Shown: positions 26,670-33,997 of the stretch, one piece after another
Position numbering within the stretch: position 1 is the stretch's first letter
How the letters are laid out: every line of letters begins with the position of its first letter
Position numbers and translations under genes: made by a program
Assembly (NCBI GenBank): GCA_905479205.1
Contig: CAJQLP010000213.1
Location: 1-33,997, forward strand
DNA from: an uncultured Luminiphilus sp.
GTDB taxonomy: Bacteria; Pseudomonadota; Gammaproteobacteria; Pseudomonadales; Halieaceae
Length of the DNA: 33,997 nt
Direction of reading: 5' to 3'
Notes under the pieces: generated by a model
What the model was told of the DNA's origin: nothing
The model's database searches: none
What the model saw: only the letters and a program-made list of their open reading frames with translations

Positions 26670-26744
26670 CAAGTGCACCCTATAGATAAGTAAATACAAG
26701 ACCGCGATTATAGCAGAGAGAAAGACCTGACAACGACTCCGCTA

Positions 26745-27626
26745 CTAGATTTTGCCCGACAAAAAAGCGGGTCCCTCGGGTATCGGGGGTAATTCAAATC
26801 GGTCGGGGTAATAAACCGCGACCAAGTACAACCCGGCCCCCGATGCCGTATCGGCAGCGGCGGCACGATCACGACCTAACAGCAGCTCCCCCAACCACTC
26901 TACCGGCCGGAGACCCGCGCCAATCATTTGCAAGCTACCCACTATGTTTCGCACCATGTGGTGCAGAAATGCGTTTGCCATGATATCCACGATAACAAAG
27001 TCGCCCCAACGGCTAGCGGAAAGCTGCAGAATTTCACGGGTTGGTGAGTTTGCCTGACAGTGCGCGGCACGAAATGCGCTAAAATCGTGCTCTCCGATCA
27101 TAACTTTCGCAGCCTCAGTCATTCGCTCCACATCCAATGGTCGCCGGAAGCAGCTTACTTTGCCATCTAAGTGTGCGGGCCGGATTGATGTATTCGCAAT
27201 CACGTAGCGATAGCGTCGTGCATAGGCGGAAAACCGCGCATGAAAATCAGGCCCTACAGGGGTTGCCCAATGAACACGCACACTGCTTGGCAACAAGCTG
27301 TTTGTTCCCATGACCCATGCTTTAGGACTCCTCCCAGCCGCGTCATCGAAATGCACAATTTGCCCGTAACCGTGAACGCCCGTATCGGTACGTCCTGCAC
27401 AGTGGGTTTTAATCGGCTTATTGGCTATTTGTGATAGCGCCTGCTCAAGGGTTTCCTGAACGGTCGCACATTGTAAATGCGGCTGCGCCTGCCAGCCGTG
27501 AAACTCAGACCCATCGTACTCAATACGAAGGGCGACACGCGTACCTTTGAGCAAACAGCTCGCATCTAATTGTTGCCCGGCTATCTTTTGTTGTCCGGCT
27601 ATCTTTTGCTGTTTAGCCACCTTCAC
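26745..27626 (-). CDS. truA: tRNA pseudouridine(38-40) synthase
   Basis: About 293 residues. TruA isomerises uridines 38-40 of the tRNA anticodon arm. The catalytic Asp is in CAGRTDTGVHGYGQ (about residue 77), and HDFSAFRAAHCQANSP and NAFLHHMVRNIVGSLQMIGAG are typical. The fold proper begins at RVALRIEYDGSEFHGWQAQP, so about 29 N-terminal residues precede it. These include a six-residue direct repeat, KIAGQQKIAGQQ, from an 18-bp tandem duplication. The GTG at 27626 overlaps the fimV stop (GTGA). A TTG at about residue 26 is a possible later start, which would make the repeat region untranslated leader. Confidence 0.95.
   Translation of the reverse strand: MKVAKQQKIAGQQKIAGQQLDASCLLKGTRVALRIEYDGSEFHGWQAQPHLQCATVQETLEQALSQIANKPIKTHCAGRTDTGVHGYGQIVHFDDAAGRSPKAWVMGTNSLLPSSVRVHWATPVGPDFHARFSAYARRYRYVIANTSIRPAHLDGKVSCFRRPLDVERMTEAAKVMIGEHDFSAFRAAHCQANSPTREILQLSASRWGDFVIVDIMANAFLHHMVRNIVGSLQMIGAGLRPVEWLGELLLGRDRAAAADTASGAGLYLVAVYYPDRFELPPIPEGPAFLSGKI
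27571..27606. repeat. 18-bp tandem duplication at the truA 5' end
   Basis: Two adjacent 18-base units (27571-27588 and 27589-27606) differ at one position. On the minus strand they encode six residues twice (KIAGQQ) in the N-terminal extension of TruA, outside the conserved fold. Confidence 0.9.
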
Positions 27627-29890
27627 TCAATGCGCAGCAGCAATTCTCTAGCTTCGGCTTGCTGCTGAAGGTCACCTTCATTAGCGACCTCGTCGAGCAC
27701 AGGCCGAGCACCCTCTTCATCACCCATGTCGATATACGCGCGTGCAAGGTCGAGCTTCGTTTCAATAGGATTAGTGTCGGATGCATAGATCAAGCCTAAC
27801 TCACTCTCGTCATCGGTCTCCTCAAAGGGCGGTGGCGTGTCCATGCCTAAAACAGCGGCTAACTCAGGTGGCAGAGTATTATCATCTATCGTTAGGTTTG
27901 CATCGCCCAGATCACCCCAGTCTGCACCTAACTGAGTGTCAGTAGATGCATTGGCCTCGGGTTCTTGCGGAGTCCCAGTAAAGCCGCCTTTTATCGGATC
28001 GCCTTTTATCGGACCGCCAGTTTCAACACCACTAGTATCATCAGCCAGATCACCTAAGTCGATGCCACTCGTACTCGGGGCATTGTGCTCGAGCAAAGCG
28101 AGAGCTTGTTGAACGGCTTTGGTATCGTGAGTTTGTTCAATCGTTTTCACGAGCGCTTCCGCCTCAGCTCGACGGTCGTGCTGCAAATAAATCTTTATTC
28201 GTTTCAAGTAAGGTGCGGGGTTCTTTGGGTCTGCTTTCGAGGCTCGCTCGAGTAGGTCCAGCGCTTGCTGGTAACGTCCGTAAGCAACATAAATCTCAGC
28301 TTCAGCAAGGGCGTCTGAAATGACTGCGACTTCTAGGTAGTCATTATGCAGGTCTTTACCGTATCCGCGTTCTCCATTCTGCGATTCATTCGTGCTGGGA
28401 ACTATGATCTCGTCGGGCAAGTCGGCTTTGAGCGGCTGAATCGGCTCTGCCGGCGCAGCAGGCACGGCTAAGGGAGCACTAACACCCGTTGCCACGGTAA
28501 GCTTTGTTCCTCGCCGAGCGAAAAATACACCACCCACAGAAATCAATAGCACGCCACCGAACGCAAACACCCACCAGGGCAAGCCAGCTAACTCATTCAT
28601 GCTTGAGCGCTCTGACTCTTTCTGAGCCGCCTGCGCAGCCATAACCTCTCGCTGCTCGATCTGTGCTTGTAGCGCCGCTATTTGTTCATCCTTTAAGGTA
28701 ACGAGCTGCCTTAGGTCAGTGACTTGCTCTCCCAAACGTGAAAGCCGAGCTTCAATCGCAGCAAGGTCGAGATTGGCGCGCGTGCCCGCGGCATCGGCGC
28801 TCTCCACACTCCCCACATCACTCCCCACATCACTCTCGACATCACTCTCTATGACACTCTCTACTTCATTTGCTGCACCACTAGCAGACATCTGGGCACT
28901 GGCGAGCTCTGTCGGCGCACTCGCATCTGGGAGCGACGCGTCGTCTTCGAATTCTCTATCCGCTGAGCTGGATGAACCAACTTGTGCATCTCGGGCTTCT
29001 GCACCGTTTTCAGAAGACAGGTCCTCAAATTCATTATCGGCTACCACACGCAAAGCGGGTGACCGACGAATACCTGCCGCCCAATCCTGGTTTTGCTCGA
29101 CAACGCGTTGTCTCGCTTCACTTATAGTCGTCAGAATTTCATCATCAGAAGGCAGCTGCAGAACGTAACCGGCCCTTAGACCATTGATATTGCCGCCCGC
29201 GAATGCGTCTCCATTCATCGCTGCGGTAGCAATCATAGTCTGCTCAAGGGTCGCATTCTCGGGCCGAGCCGATACAGCAATCTCCCACAAGGTGTCACGA
29301 GCCTGCACCAAATACTGCCCACCAGCCCGCGGCTGGCCCTCAGCGTTTTTATCGTAGCTTCGTGCTGGGGAGCGCTGAGAAGGAGGTGTCGGCGCTGATA
29401 CTAACTGTGCGGGCTCATCTTCTTCCGCAGCATCTTGGGTTTCACTCTCGCTCGCTGCAATCTGCGCATAAGAGGAAACTCGCTCAGCTGAAGCGCGCTC
29501 AGGCAAATCGACTAGTACAGTGTAGCTTCGTAATAAACGGCCTGCGGGCCAGCGAGTCTCTACCAAAAAATCGAGGAAAGGCTCTAGCAGTGGTTGATCT
29601 GTGGTTAAGATGATCCTACTGTCGTCACCTGAAACAACGATATTGAACTGTATGCTCGTCAGAAAATAGGCTCGATCAACCCCGATAAGGTCAAAGTCTT
29701 GCTGTGTAGCAAGCCTGATTTTAATGTCGTCAGACGTTAAATTCTGAACGTCAAGCAACTCAATCTCTGCTTGCAAGGGCTCGTTGAGGTGGGATTTCAT
29801 GGTGATCTCACCAAGTCCCAACCCCCATGTCAAAGGAGAGAACAAAGGCAGTAGTGCTGCGATAAGTGTTGTCCGCGTAAACGATCTCAT
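27623..29890 (-). CDS. fimV: FimV/HubP-family polar landmark protein
   Basis: A 755-residue inner-membrane protein that organises the cell pole: type IV pilus function in Pseudomonas (FimV), chromosome and flagellum placement in Vibrio (HubP). In order: a signal peptide to about residue 23 (LTWGLGLGEI), the FimV N-terminal domain (LNEPLQAEIELLDVQNLTSD), a LysM peptidoglycan-binding domain at about 193-243 (YLVQARDTLWEIAV), an acidic Ser-rich linker with 4-residue repeats, a coiled coil (about 377-417), one membrane helix (WWVFAFGGVLLISVGGVFFA, about 433-455), then an acidic cytoplasmic part with TPR-like helices (about 520-590) and a C-terminal helical FimV domain ending ARELLLRIE. It lies between asd and truA as in Pseudomonas. 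Confidence 0.95.
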   Translation of the reverse strand: MRSFTRTTLIAALLPLFSPLTWGLGLGEITMKSHLNEPLQAEIELLDVQNLTSDDIKIRLATQQDFDLIGVDRAYFLTSIQFNIVVSGDDSRIILTTDQPLLEPFLDFLVETRWPAGRLLRSYTVLVDLPERASAERVSSYAQIAASESETQDAAEEDEPAQLVSAPTPPSQRSPARSYDKNAEGQPRAGGQYLVQARDTLWEIAVSARPENATLEQTMIATAAMNGDAFAGGNINGLRAGYVLQLPSDDEILTTISEARQRVVEQNQDWAAGIRRSPALRVVADNEFEDLSSENGAEARDAQVGSSSSADREFEDDASLPDASAPTELASAQMSASGAANEVESVIESDVESDVGSDVGSVESADAAGTRANLDLAAIEARLSRLGEQVTDLRQLVTLKDEQIAALQAQIEQREVMAAQAAQKESERSSMNELAGLPWWVFAFGGVLLISVGGVFFARRGTKLTVATGVSAPLAVPAAPAEPIQPLKADLPDEIIVPSTNESQNGERGYGKDLHNDYLEVAVISDALAEAEIYVAYGRYQQALDLLERASKADPKNPAPYLKRIKIYLQHDRRAEAEALVKTIEQTHDTKAVQQALALLEHNAPSTSGIDLGDLADDTSGVETGGPIKGDPIKGGFTGTPQEPEANASTDTQLGADWGDLGDANLTIDDNTLPPELAAVLGMDTPPPFEETDDESELGLIYASDTNPIETKLDLARAYIDMGDEEGARPVLDEVANEGDLQQQAEARELLLRIE
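27986..28015. repeat. 15-bp tandem duplication inside fimV
   Basis: Two adjacent 15-base units (27986-28000 and 28001-28015) differ by one base and encode GPIKG then DPIKG in the disordered cytoplasmic linker. The reading frame is kept. Confidence 0.85.
28808..28867. repeat. Five 12-bp tandem repeats inside fimV
   Basis: Units at 28808, 28820, 28832, 28844 and 28856. The first two are identical (ACTCCCCACATC) and the rest diverge progressively. On the minus strand they encode EVES, VIES, DVES, DVGS, DVGS in the periplasmic linker between LysM and coiled coil. Such in-frame repeats can change copy number and thus linker length. Confidence 0.9.
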
Positions 29891-30068
29891 TGGATCCCCA
29901 CTTGTCTTCCATCTTTCATGAGTGCGCTTACCTGCAAGTCAGCGAGCCTTGCATCGAGAAGCGCAAATGCCGCGCCAGCGCCAGCCGGGGGCACTGCGAG
30001 ACTCCTCGATATCCCAACACTTTTTGTTGTACCACTTTTCCCGCTATCTCGGATAGTAGCAAGAGTGC

Positions 30069-31091
30069 TTATATGTAGTCCGCCACCAAAAGTTCGGCAA
30101 TTTGAACACTGTTAAGCGCAGCCCCTTTACGCACATTATCGGCAACAACCCATAAGTTGAGCCCGCGAGGGTGCGAAATATCCTCACGAATGCGACCTAC
30201 AAAAACAGGATCCTGCCCGCTCGACTCCATTGCTGGAGTCGGATAGACACCCTCGACACAATCATCCATGACCGTCACGCCCGGTGCTGCGCTCAAAATT
30301 TCGCGCGCTTGCTCAGCTGTAATCTTTTCACGGGTCTCAATATGAACCGCTTCAGAGTGGCCAAAGAACACGGGAACCCTCACGCAAGTAGGATTCACTT
30401 GAATGCTGTCGTCTTCGAAAATCTTCTGCGTTTCCCAGACCATTTTCATTTCTTCACGGGTGTAGCCGTTGTCCTGAAAGGTGTCGATGTGTGGCAGCAC
30501 GTTAAACGCGATCCGTTTTGGATACACTTCAACTTTAGCTTCTTTCCCATTGAGCAGCTGCGCCGTTTGCTTAGCGAGCTCCTCAATAGCTTCTTTTCCC
30601 GTGCCACTCACCGCTTGATAGGTCGCGACATTGATGCGCTCAATACCTACCGCATCGCGAATAGGCTTGAGCGCCACCAACATTTGTATGGTCGAACAGT
30701 TGGGGTTAGCAATAATGCCGCGCTGTGTGTAACCCACAATGGCGTGAGGGTTGACCTCGGGTACAACGAGCGGAATATCTTCGTCCCGTCGAAAATGCGA
30801 CGTATTGTCCACAACAATACATCCGGCCGCCGCAGCCTTGGGTGCGTACTCAGCAGATACTGCCCCCCCAGCGCTGAACAAACCGATTTGTACCTTGGAG
30901 AAATCGAACTCGGCAAGATCTTCAATTTTTAGAGACTTACCGTTAAATCGGATCGTTTTACCCGCCGAGCGGGAAGAAGCCAGCGGATAAAGATTCCGAA
31001 CAGGGAAATTACGCTGCTCGAGAATTTCCAACATGGCTTCGCCAACGGCACCTGTCGCGCCTACAACGGCAACGTCTACTTCTTTCGTCAT
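30069..31091 (-). CDS. asd: Aspartate-semialdehyde dehydrogenase
   Basis: A 340-residue NADP enzyme that reduces aspartyl phosphate to aspartate semialdehyde, feeding lysine, diaminopimelate, methionine and threonine synthesis. The NADP motif VAVVGATGAVGEAM is at the N-terminus. The catalytic Cys is in IANPNCSTIQM (about residue 130), and HIDTFQDNGYTREEMKM and RVPVFFGHSEAVHIE carry active-site residues. The ATG at 31091 is preferred; an in-frame GTG two codons earlier is possible. It lies in the leuB-asd-fimV order typical of Pseudomonas-like genomes. The 178 bases between asd and fimV hold no recognised gene or clear terminator. Confidence 0.96.
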   Translation of the reverse strand: MTKEVDVAVVGATGAVGEAMLEILEQRNFPVRNLYPLASSRSAGKTIRFNGKSLKIEDLAEFDFSKVQIGLFSAGGAVSAEYAPKAAAAGCIVVDNTSHFRRDEDIPLVVPEVNPHAIVGYTQRGIIANPNCSTIQMLVALKPIRDAVGIERINVATYQAVSGTGKEAIEELAKQTAQLLNGKEAKVEVYPKRIAFNVLPHIDTFQDNGYTREEMKMVWETQKIFEDDSIQVNPTCVRVPVFFGHSEAVHIETREKITAEQAREILSAAPGVTVMDDCVEGVYPTPAMESSGQDPVFVGRIREDISHPRGLNLWVVADNVRKGAALNSVQIAELLVADYI

Positions 31092-31109
31092 TGTCACGTC
31101 TCGTTTTAA

Positions 31110-32186
31110 CTAATTTAATGCCGCGATGACCGCGTCACCCATTTCTACCGTTCCAACAATCGAGGCACCCGCCTCAGCAATATCTCCTGTCCGCAGGCCA
31201 TCATCGAGCACGGCAGACACGGCAGCTTCTATATCATCTGCTGCGGCAGGCGCATCCAGTGAATAACGTAGCATCATGGCAACCGATAAAATGGTCGCAA
31301 GTGGATTCGCTTTGTTCTGCCCCGCAATATCCGGCGCCGATCCATGCACGGGCTCGTATAACCCACGAGATTGCTCATTGAGTGAAGCCGAAGGCAACAT
31401 ACCTATGGACCCTGTTAACATTGCAGCTGTGTCCGACAAAATGTCTCCAAATATGTTGCCGGTCACCAAAACGTCGAACTGCTTAGGCGCACGAACAAGT
31501 TGCATAGCCGCGTTATCGACATAAATGTGGTCGAGTGCCACATCAGGGTGATTCTGAGCCACGCGCTCGACAACTTCGCGCCAGAGCATGGTGACCTCAA
31601 GCACATTGGCTTTATCTACTGATGTTAGCCGACCTCCTCGCTTCGCCGCCAACTCAAATGCCAATGCCGCAATGCGCTCAATTTCACTCTCTCGATAAAT
31701 ATAAGTATTGAAACCTTCACGCTCACCATCGTCACGCTCTCGAATACCACGAGGCTCACCGAAATAAATGCCGCCTGTCAGCTCGCGAACGATCAAGATA
31801 TCCAAGCCTGCAACCAACTCCGCCTTTAAACTTGAGGCCGAAGCCAACTGTGGAAACAAAATTGCCGGCCGGAGATTGGCAAACAAATCGAGGTCAGCGC
31901 GAATCGCCAGCAGGCCTCGCTCAGCTCTCTCGGCTGGAGGCAAGCTATCCCATTTGGGGCCACCCACCGCGCCTAACAAAATAGCATCTGCTTGCCGAGC
32001 CAATGCTCGAGTCGCATCGGGGTAAGCTGCGCCCTGTCGGTCAATCGCAATGCCACCGAGGTCGCCTTCTGCTAACTCGATAGACAGCCCGTGCTTATCG
32101 GCCACATGCTCTAATACGCGTCGAGCTTGCTGAACAACCTCGGGCCCGATGCCATCGCCTGGTAGCAGGAGTATTGAATGGCTCAT
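31110..32186 (-). CDS. leuB: 3-isopropylmalate dehydrogenase
   Basis: A 358-residue NAD-dependent beta-decarboxylating dehydrogenase for the third step of leucine synthesis. [12 protein letters not shown] opens the protein; [42 protein letters not shown] and the Asp-rich [17 protein letters not shown] metal/substrate region are diagnostic, as is [19 protein letters not shown]. The ATG overlaps the leuD stop (TAATG) and has a strong GGAGGT ribosome site inside the end of leuD. Confidence 0.97.
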   Translation of the reverse strand: MSHSILLLPGDGIGPEVVQQARRVLEHVADKHGLSIELAEGDLGGIAIDRQGAAYPDATRALARQADAILLGAVGGPKWDSLPPAERAERGLLAIRADLDLFANLRPAILFPQLASASSLKAELVAGLDILIVRELTGGIYFGEPRGIRERDDGEREGFNTYIYRESEIERIAALAFELAAKRGGRLTSVDKANVLEVTMLWREVVERVAQNHPDVALDHIYVDNAAMQLVRAPKQFDVLVTGNIFGDILSDTAAMLTGSIGMLPSASLNEQSRGLYEPVHGSAPDIAGQNKANPLATILSVAMMLRYSLDAPAAADDIEAAVSAVLDDGLRTGDIAEAGASIVGTVEMGDAVIAALN

Positions 32187-32836
32187 TAAACCTCCAGTAA
32201 CTCAAAAACCCATGGCGCACGCTGGCGGTGCTGCTCTTCAAAGCGCTTTATTGCATCGGCACTTTTAAGGGTAATCCCAATATCATCTAGCCCGTTAAGT
32301 AAGCAGTCGCGACGGAATCCATCGACGTCGAAAGCAATATCGTCGCCATCAGTACGCCGAATACACTGCTGCTCAAGATCTATAGTGAGACTAAAACCTT
32401 CAGTGTTGTACATAGCTTCAAAGAGCTCACTGACCTGATCGGAAGACAACTCAATAGGTAAAAGGCCATTCTTGAAGCAATTCGAGCGGAAAATATCTGC
32501 GAAGCTCGGAGCAATCACACAACGGAAACCGTAATCAACGAGCGCCCAAGGGGCGTGCTCTCTGCTTGAGCCGCAGCCAAAATTCTCGCGAGCCAACAAT
32601 ATAGACGCACCCTGGTAGCGCGGCGCATTCAAGGGGAATTCTGGATTAAGAGGTCTATGGCTGTTATCCGAGTCGGGCTTGCCCTCGTCGAGATAGCGCA
32701 ACTCGTCAAACAGATTGGGACCAAACCCGCTGCGCTTAATGGATTTCAAAAATTGCTTAGGAATGATCAGATCGGTATCAACGTTCGGCCGATCCATAGG
32801 CGCCACGATGCCCGCGTGGATAGTAAAAGCGTCCAT
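32186..32836 (-). CDS. leuD: 3-isopropylmalate dehydratase small subunit
   Basis: A 216-residue small subunit of isopropylmalate isomerase. It supplies the swivel domain that completes the LeuC active site. [20 protein letters not shown] and [18 protein letters not shown] are signature segments, with C-terminal RQRAPWVFE. It is coupled at both ends by TAATG junctions, to leuC upstream and leuB downstream, so a single leuCDB transcript is expected. Confidence 0.97.
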   Translation of the reverse strand: MDAFTIHAGIVAPMDRPNVDTDLIIPKQFLKSIKRSGFGPNLFDELRYLDEGKPDSDNSHRPLNPEFPLNAPRYQGASILLARENFGCGSSREHAPWALVDYGFRCVIAPSFADIFRSNCFKNGLLPIELSSDQVSELFEAMYNTEGFSLTIDLEQQCIRRTDGDDIAFDVDGFRRDCLLNGLDDIGITLKSADAIKRFEEQHRQRAPWVFELLEV

Positions 32837-33997
32837 TAGGCTTGTCCCTCGATTGCACGCACATCAACAAAGTGCCCAGCAACAGCCGCGGCTGCAGCCA
32901 TTGCAGGACTCACCAAATGTGTTCTGCCGCCGAAACCTTGCCTGCCCTCAAAGTTTCGGTTGCTGGTACTCGCGCAACGCTCGCCCGGAGCGAGCTTGTC
33001 AGCATTCATTGCCAAACACATTGAGCAGCCTGGTTCGCGCCACTCCATACCCGAATCGATGAAAATTTTGTCTAAACCCTCGCGTTCGGCTTGAGCCTTA
33101 ACAACACCCGAGCCAGGCACTACTAATGCCTGCTTGATACTCGATGCGATTCTCTTGCCCGCGACAATCGCAGCGGCAGCCCGCATATCTTCAATGCGGG
33201 AATTGGTACACGAACCAATAAAAATGACATCGGGACGGATATCTGTAATCGACATGCCAGGCTCAAGGCCCATGTAGTCCAGCGCACGCTCGAGACTCCG
33301 CCGCTCCGAGTCGTTGCTCATATCTTCCAAAGTGGGCACTCGGCCGCCGATCGAAGTGACCATCTCGGGCGATGTTCCCCAAGTCACCTGCGGCTCAATC
33401 GAATCGGCGCTAAGCGCAATATCTGTATCAAAGTGCGCGTCTGCATCGCTTTCCAAAGAACGCCACCACTCTTCAGCTTGCTGCCACTGATCACCTTGAG
33501 GTGCGTAGCGCTTGTCTTTAATGTAGGCGAGCGTGACGTCATCTACCGCTATGAGACCGGCTCGCGCACCGGCTTCAATAGCCATGTTACAGAGCGTCAT
33601 CCGCCCTTCCATGGTCAAACCTTCAATAGCAGAACCCGCAAATTCAATAGCGTGACCGGTGCCACCCGCGGTGCCAATCACGCCAATAATGGCTAGCGCA
33701 ACATCTTTGGCGGTAACGCCAGCACCTAAGACGCCGTCAACACGAACTCGCATGTTTTTCATCTTTCGCTGAATCAAACATCCGGTCGCTAACACGTGCT
33801 CGACCTCAGAGGTACCAATACCATGCGCTAATGCGCCCAAGGCACCGTGAGTAGACGTATGTGAATCGCCGCAAACAATTGTCATGCCTGGGAGAGTTGC
33901 ACCCTGCTCTGGCCCCATAACATGCACAATACCTTGGCGAACATCATCGAGCGGGATTTCAGGGATCTGAAAATCGGCGCAGTTATCATCGAGGGTC
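32836..33997 (-). CDS. leuC: 3-isopropylmalate dehydratase large subunit (partial)
   Basis: The C-terminal 386 residues of LeuC; the start lies beyond the right edge. The frame stays open to 33997 and its first residues (TLDDNCADF, then [17 protein letters not shown]) are internal LeuC sequence. The 4Fe-4S ligands are the Cys in [12 protein letters not shown] and the two in [31 protein letters not shown] and [20 protein letters not shown] are also typical. LeuC isomerises 2- to 3-isopropylmalate with LeuD. The full protein is usually about 470 residues, so roughly 80 are missing. Confidence 0.96.
   Translation of the reverse strand, partial: TLDDNCADFQIPEIPLDDVRQGIVHVMGPEQGATLPGMTIVCGDSHTSTHGALGALAHGIGTSEVEHVLATGCLIQRKMKNMRVRVDGVLGAGVTAKDVALAIIGVIGTAGGTGHAIEFAGSAIEGLTMEGRMTLCNMAIEAGARAGLIAVDDVTLAYIKDKRYAPQGDQWQQAEEWWRSLESDADAHFDTDIALSADSIEPQVTWGTSPEMVTSIGGRVPTLEDMSNDSERRSLERALDYMGLEPGMSITDIRPDVIFIGSCTNSRIEDMRAAAAIVAGKRIASSIKQALVVPGSGVVKAQAEREGLDKIFIDSGMEWREPGCSMCLAMNADKLAPGERCASTSNRNFEGRQGFGGRTHLVSPAMAAAAAVAGHFVDVRAIEGQA

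Noticed and set aside
26045-26744. Possible trp attenuator or leader peptide before trpF/trpB
   Set aside because: No leader with Trp codons and no terminator/antiterminator hairpins; the gaps are 4 bases (trpF-trpB) and 75 bases (truA-trpF).
28808-28867. Regular repeats that might suggest a CRISPR array
   Set aside because: Units are 12 bp, contiguous, without spacers, and in frame inside fimV; this is a coding tandem repeat.
29891-30068. Short minus-strand frame ending ATGA on the fimV start (GTG start, about 35 residues, AGAGAAFALLDARLADLQ)
   Set aside because: Suggestive overlap, but no good ribosome site or recognisable product. The same frame also runs open into the asd 3' end, so chance is likely.
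30171-30932. 253-codon plus-strand open frame
   Set aside because: It lies wholly inside asd on the other strand, resembles no family, and asd is unmistakable.

Overview
The window looks like chromosome of a free-living, probably marine, aerobic gammaproteobacterium. The right half (about 17.8-34 kb, all on the minus strand) carries a housekeeping block in an order familiar from Pseudomonas and its relatives: leuC-leuD-leuB-asd-fimV-truA-trpF-trpB-trpA-accD-folC-SPOR/dedD-cvpA-purF-metZ. Base composition looks moderate, and GTG starts and overlapping stop/start codons are frequent. The TonB receptor, IorAB and GMC dehydrogenase content would fit a Cellvibrionales-type (OM60/NOR5 or SAR92-like) bacterium. 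That placement is an inference from gene content, not a measurement. No tRNA, rRNA, phage, insertion sequence or CRISPR array was seen.

Layout. (1) 1-2821, minus: iorA and the start of iorB, a thiamine-diphosphate/Fe-S 2-oxoacid:ferredoxin oxidoreductase. (2) 3181-4058: a RidA-family gene convergent with a MaoC-family dehydratase. (3) 4208-10010, plus: a RutA-like flavin monooxygenase, then a TonB receptor, a Tat-signalled gluconate-dehydrogenase-subunit-3-like protein and a GMC flavoprotein; the last three are translationally coupled. (4) 10180-11364: glutaryl-CoA dehydrogenase. (5) 11424-13917: a secreted cyclase-family hydrolase divergent from an Nramp-like transporter without the usual metal-binding motif. 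(6) 13914-17747, minus: transglutaminase-like TgpA, DUF58 and MoxR. (7) 17773-33997, minus: sulfur, purine, folate, fatty-acid, tryptophan, tRNA, polar-hub, lysine/threonine and leucine genes.

The left third (1-13.9 kb) reads as a catabolic island. Two identical 16-bp palindromes (ATTTTA-AACC-TAAAAT) lie upstream of the RidA gene and in the divergent MaoC/flavin-monooxygenase promoter region. Weaker versions lie before glutaryl-CoA dehydrogenase and between the cyclase and the Nramp-like gene. This suggests one regulator controls the set. A working model, which is inference: the TonB receptor imports a substrate; periplasmic GMC/subunit-3 and cyclase enzymes process it; the Nramp-like protein moves a product inward; and the flavin monooxygenase, RidA protein, MaoC protein, IorAB and GcdH convert it to CoA thioesters. 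The substrate cannot be read from the sequence. RidA, 2-oxoacid oxidoreductase and GcdH together resemble the lower part of a kynurenine/2-aminomuconate-type route to glutaryl-CoA.

The housekeeping block looks ordinary, with a few oddities: short in-frame tandem duplications in fimV and in the truA N-terminus, and a Glu where E. coli TrpA has catalytic Asp60.
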